Below are positions 63,600-64,000 of a DNA stretch of 64,000 bases, piece after piece. Origin of the DNA: Sitta carolinensis (taxonomy: Eukaryota; Chordata; Aves; Passeriformes; Sittidae); the NCBI GenBank assembly GCA_032173965.1, contig JAVUNC010000019.1, forward strand, positions 9,659,234-9,723,233, read 5' to 3'. Every line of letters starts with the position of its first letter. The first letter of the stretch is position 1. The notes under the pieces were generated by a model that did not search any database, was not told the origin of the DNA, and was given only the letters and a program-made list of their open reading frames with translations. A program made the position numbers and the translations under genes.

Positions 63600-63739
63600 C
63601 AGAACTGCCCTAGTTGCTTGGTGTGATTTTTACCAATCCATAAAAGACTTTTATGGATTGGTAAAAAAATCACACCAAGCAATACATGACATATGAAGTA
63701 GATTTTAATTTCCTGGGTCTCATTCCTAGGGCAGTTCTG
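63600..63739. repeat. Long near-perfect palindrome with a 43-nt one-sided insert
   Basis: Inner arms 63614-63646 and 63648-63682 pair completely apart from two extra A in the right arm, around a single central base (63647). Outer arms 63600-63613 and 63726-63739 pair perfectly over 14 bp. On the left the outer and inner arms are contiguous. On the right they are separated by 43 nt (63683-63725). Left arm landmarks are AGAACTGCCCTAG and TTGCTTGGTGTGATTTTT; the right arm ends CTAGGGCAGTTCT. The near-absence of a loop argues against a microRNA precursor. It resembles the product of a replication template switch or a foldback artefact. Confidence 0.95.
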
Positions 63740-63742
63740 ATC

Positions 63743-63754
63743 TTTTTTTTTTTT
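63743..63754 (+). repeat. Poly(T) run of 12
   Basis: Twelve T immediately right of the palindrome, followed by CCC. Simple homopolymer. Confidence 0.85.
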
Positions 63755-63887
63755 CCCTTATTTAGGGACTAGATGATTTGTATCAGAATTTAGATCAGAA
63801 GAGGATCTTACATAATACACAGAAGTTAGGATTCAAACATGCCACAGGCTCTACCCTTTCTGGAGGCTATAGCATTATTGTTGAAGA

Positions 63888-63947
<60 letters not shown>
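63888..63947 (+). repeat. (AAT)20 trinucleotide microsatellite
   Basis: Twenty uninterrupted AAT units, then TGTAAACTG. Purity suggests a young, probably polymorphic array. It lies 150 bp right of the palindrome. Confidence 0.97.
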
Positions 63948-64000
63948 TGTAAACTGAACTTTATGCTTTTATTGGAAATCCAGTGAAAGGTGACAGCTGT

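Noticed and set aside
63600..63739. Palindrome as a microRNA precursor
   Set aside because: The stem has a single-base loop and near-perfect pairing, unlike a bird microRNA hairpin. A siRNA-type source is not excluded but has no support.
1..64000. Bacterial-type operons, CRISPR arrays, tRNA or rRNA genes
   Set aside because: None seen on either strand; repeat content and layout are those of a vertebrate nuclear genome.

Overview
This window looks like vertebrate nuclear DNA, most likely from a bird. It is moderately AT-rich with no operon-like layout, and its readable repeats are mostly CR1 LINE 3' ends, the dominant retroelement of bird genomes. It also holds a class II-type solo LTR and a broken ERV-L-like pol remnant. 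A songbird is plausible, but the sequence alone does not prove it. I found no intact host protein-coding gene, rRNA, tRNA or CRISPR array. The many short open frames (60-160 codons) have the lengths expected by chance in 64 kb and show no recognisable domains. The window is best read as intergenic or long-intron DNA; isolated small exons cannot be excluded by eye.

Layout. 1-3.7 kb: unique DNA. 3.7-4.3 kb: a (TATC)n array between two oppositely oriented CR1 ends. 5.3-5.6 and 9.3-9.9 kb: minus-strand CR1 fragments. 15.5-18.8 kb: the densest mobile-element cluster, with three plus-strand CR1 fragments and a solo LTR (18189-18787, minus) flanked by a short target-site repeat. 23.3-24.1 kb: an older CR1 reverse-transcriptase region. 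26.9-27.0 kb: a probable MIR-like SINE remnant. 27.76-27.92 kb: an 83-bp tandem duplication. 28-46 kb: mostly unique DNA with small duplications and A/T tracts. 46.2-46.8 kb: a CR1 fragment sharing a 171-bp perfectly identical block with the 9.3-kb copy. 57.4-58.1 kb (perhaps to 58.5 kb): ERV-L-like pol remnant, minus strand, frameshifted, with a large internal deletion. 58.5-64 kb: unique DNA with a G-quadruplex motif, a long near-perfect palindrome (63600-63739) and an (AAT)20 array.

No genes act together here. The points most worth a second look are the palindrome, the abrupt identity boundary between the two CR1 copies, the solo LTR with its promoter and polyadenylation signals and internal 14-bp repeats, and the pol remnant. 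I see no evidence of a new multi-gene system.
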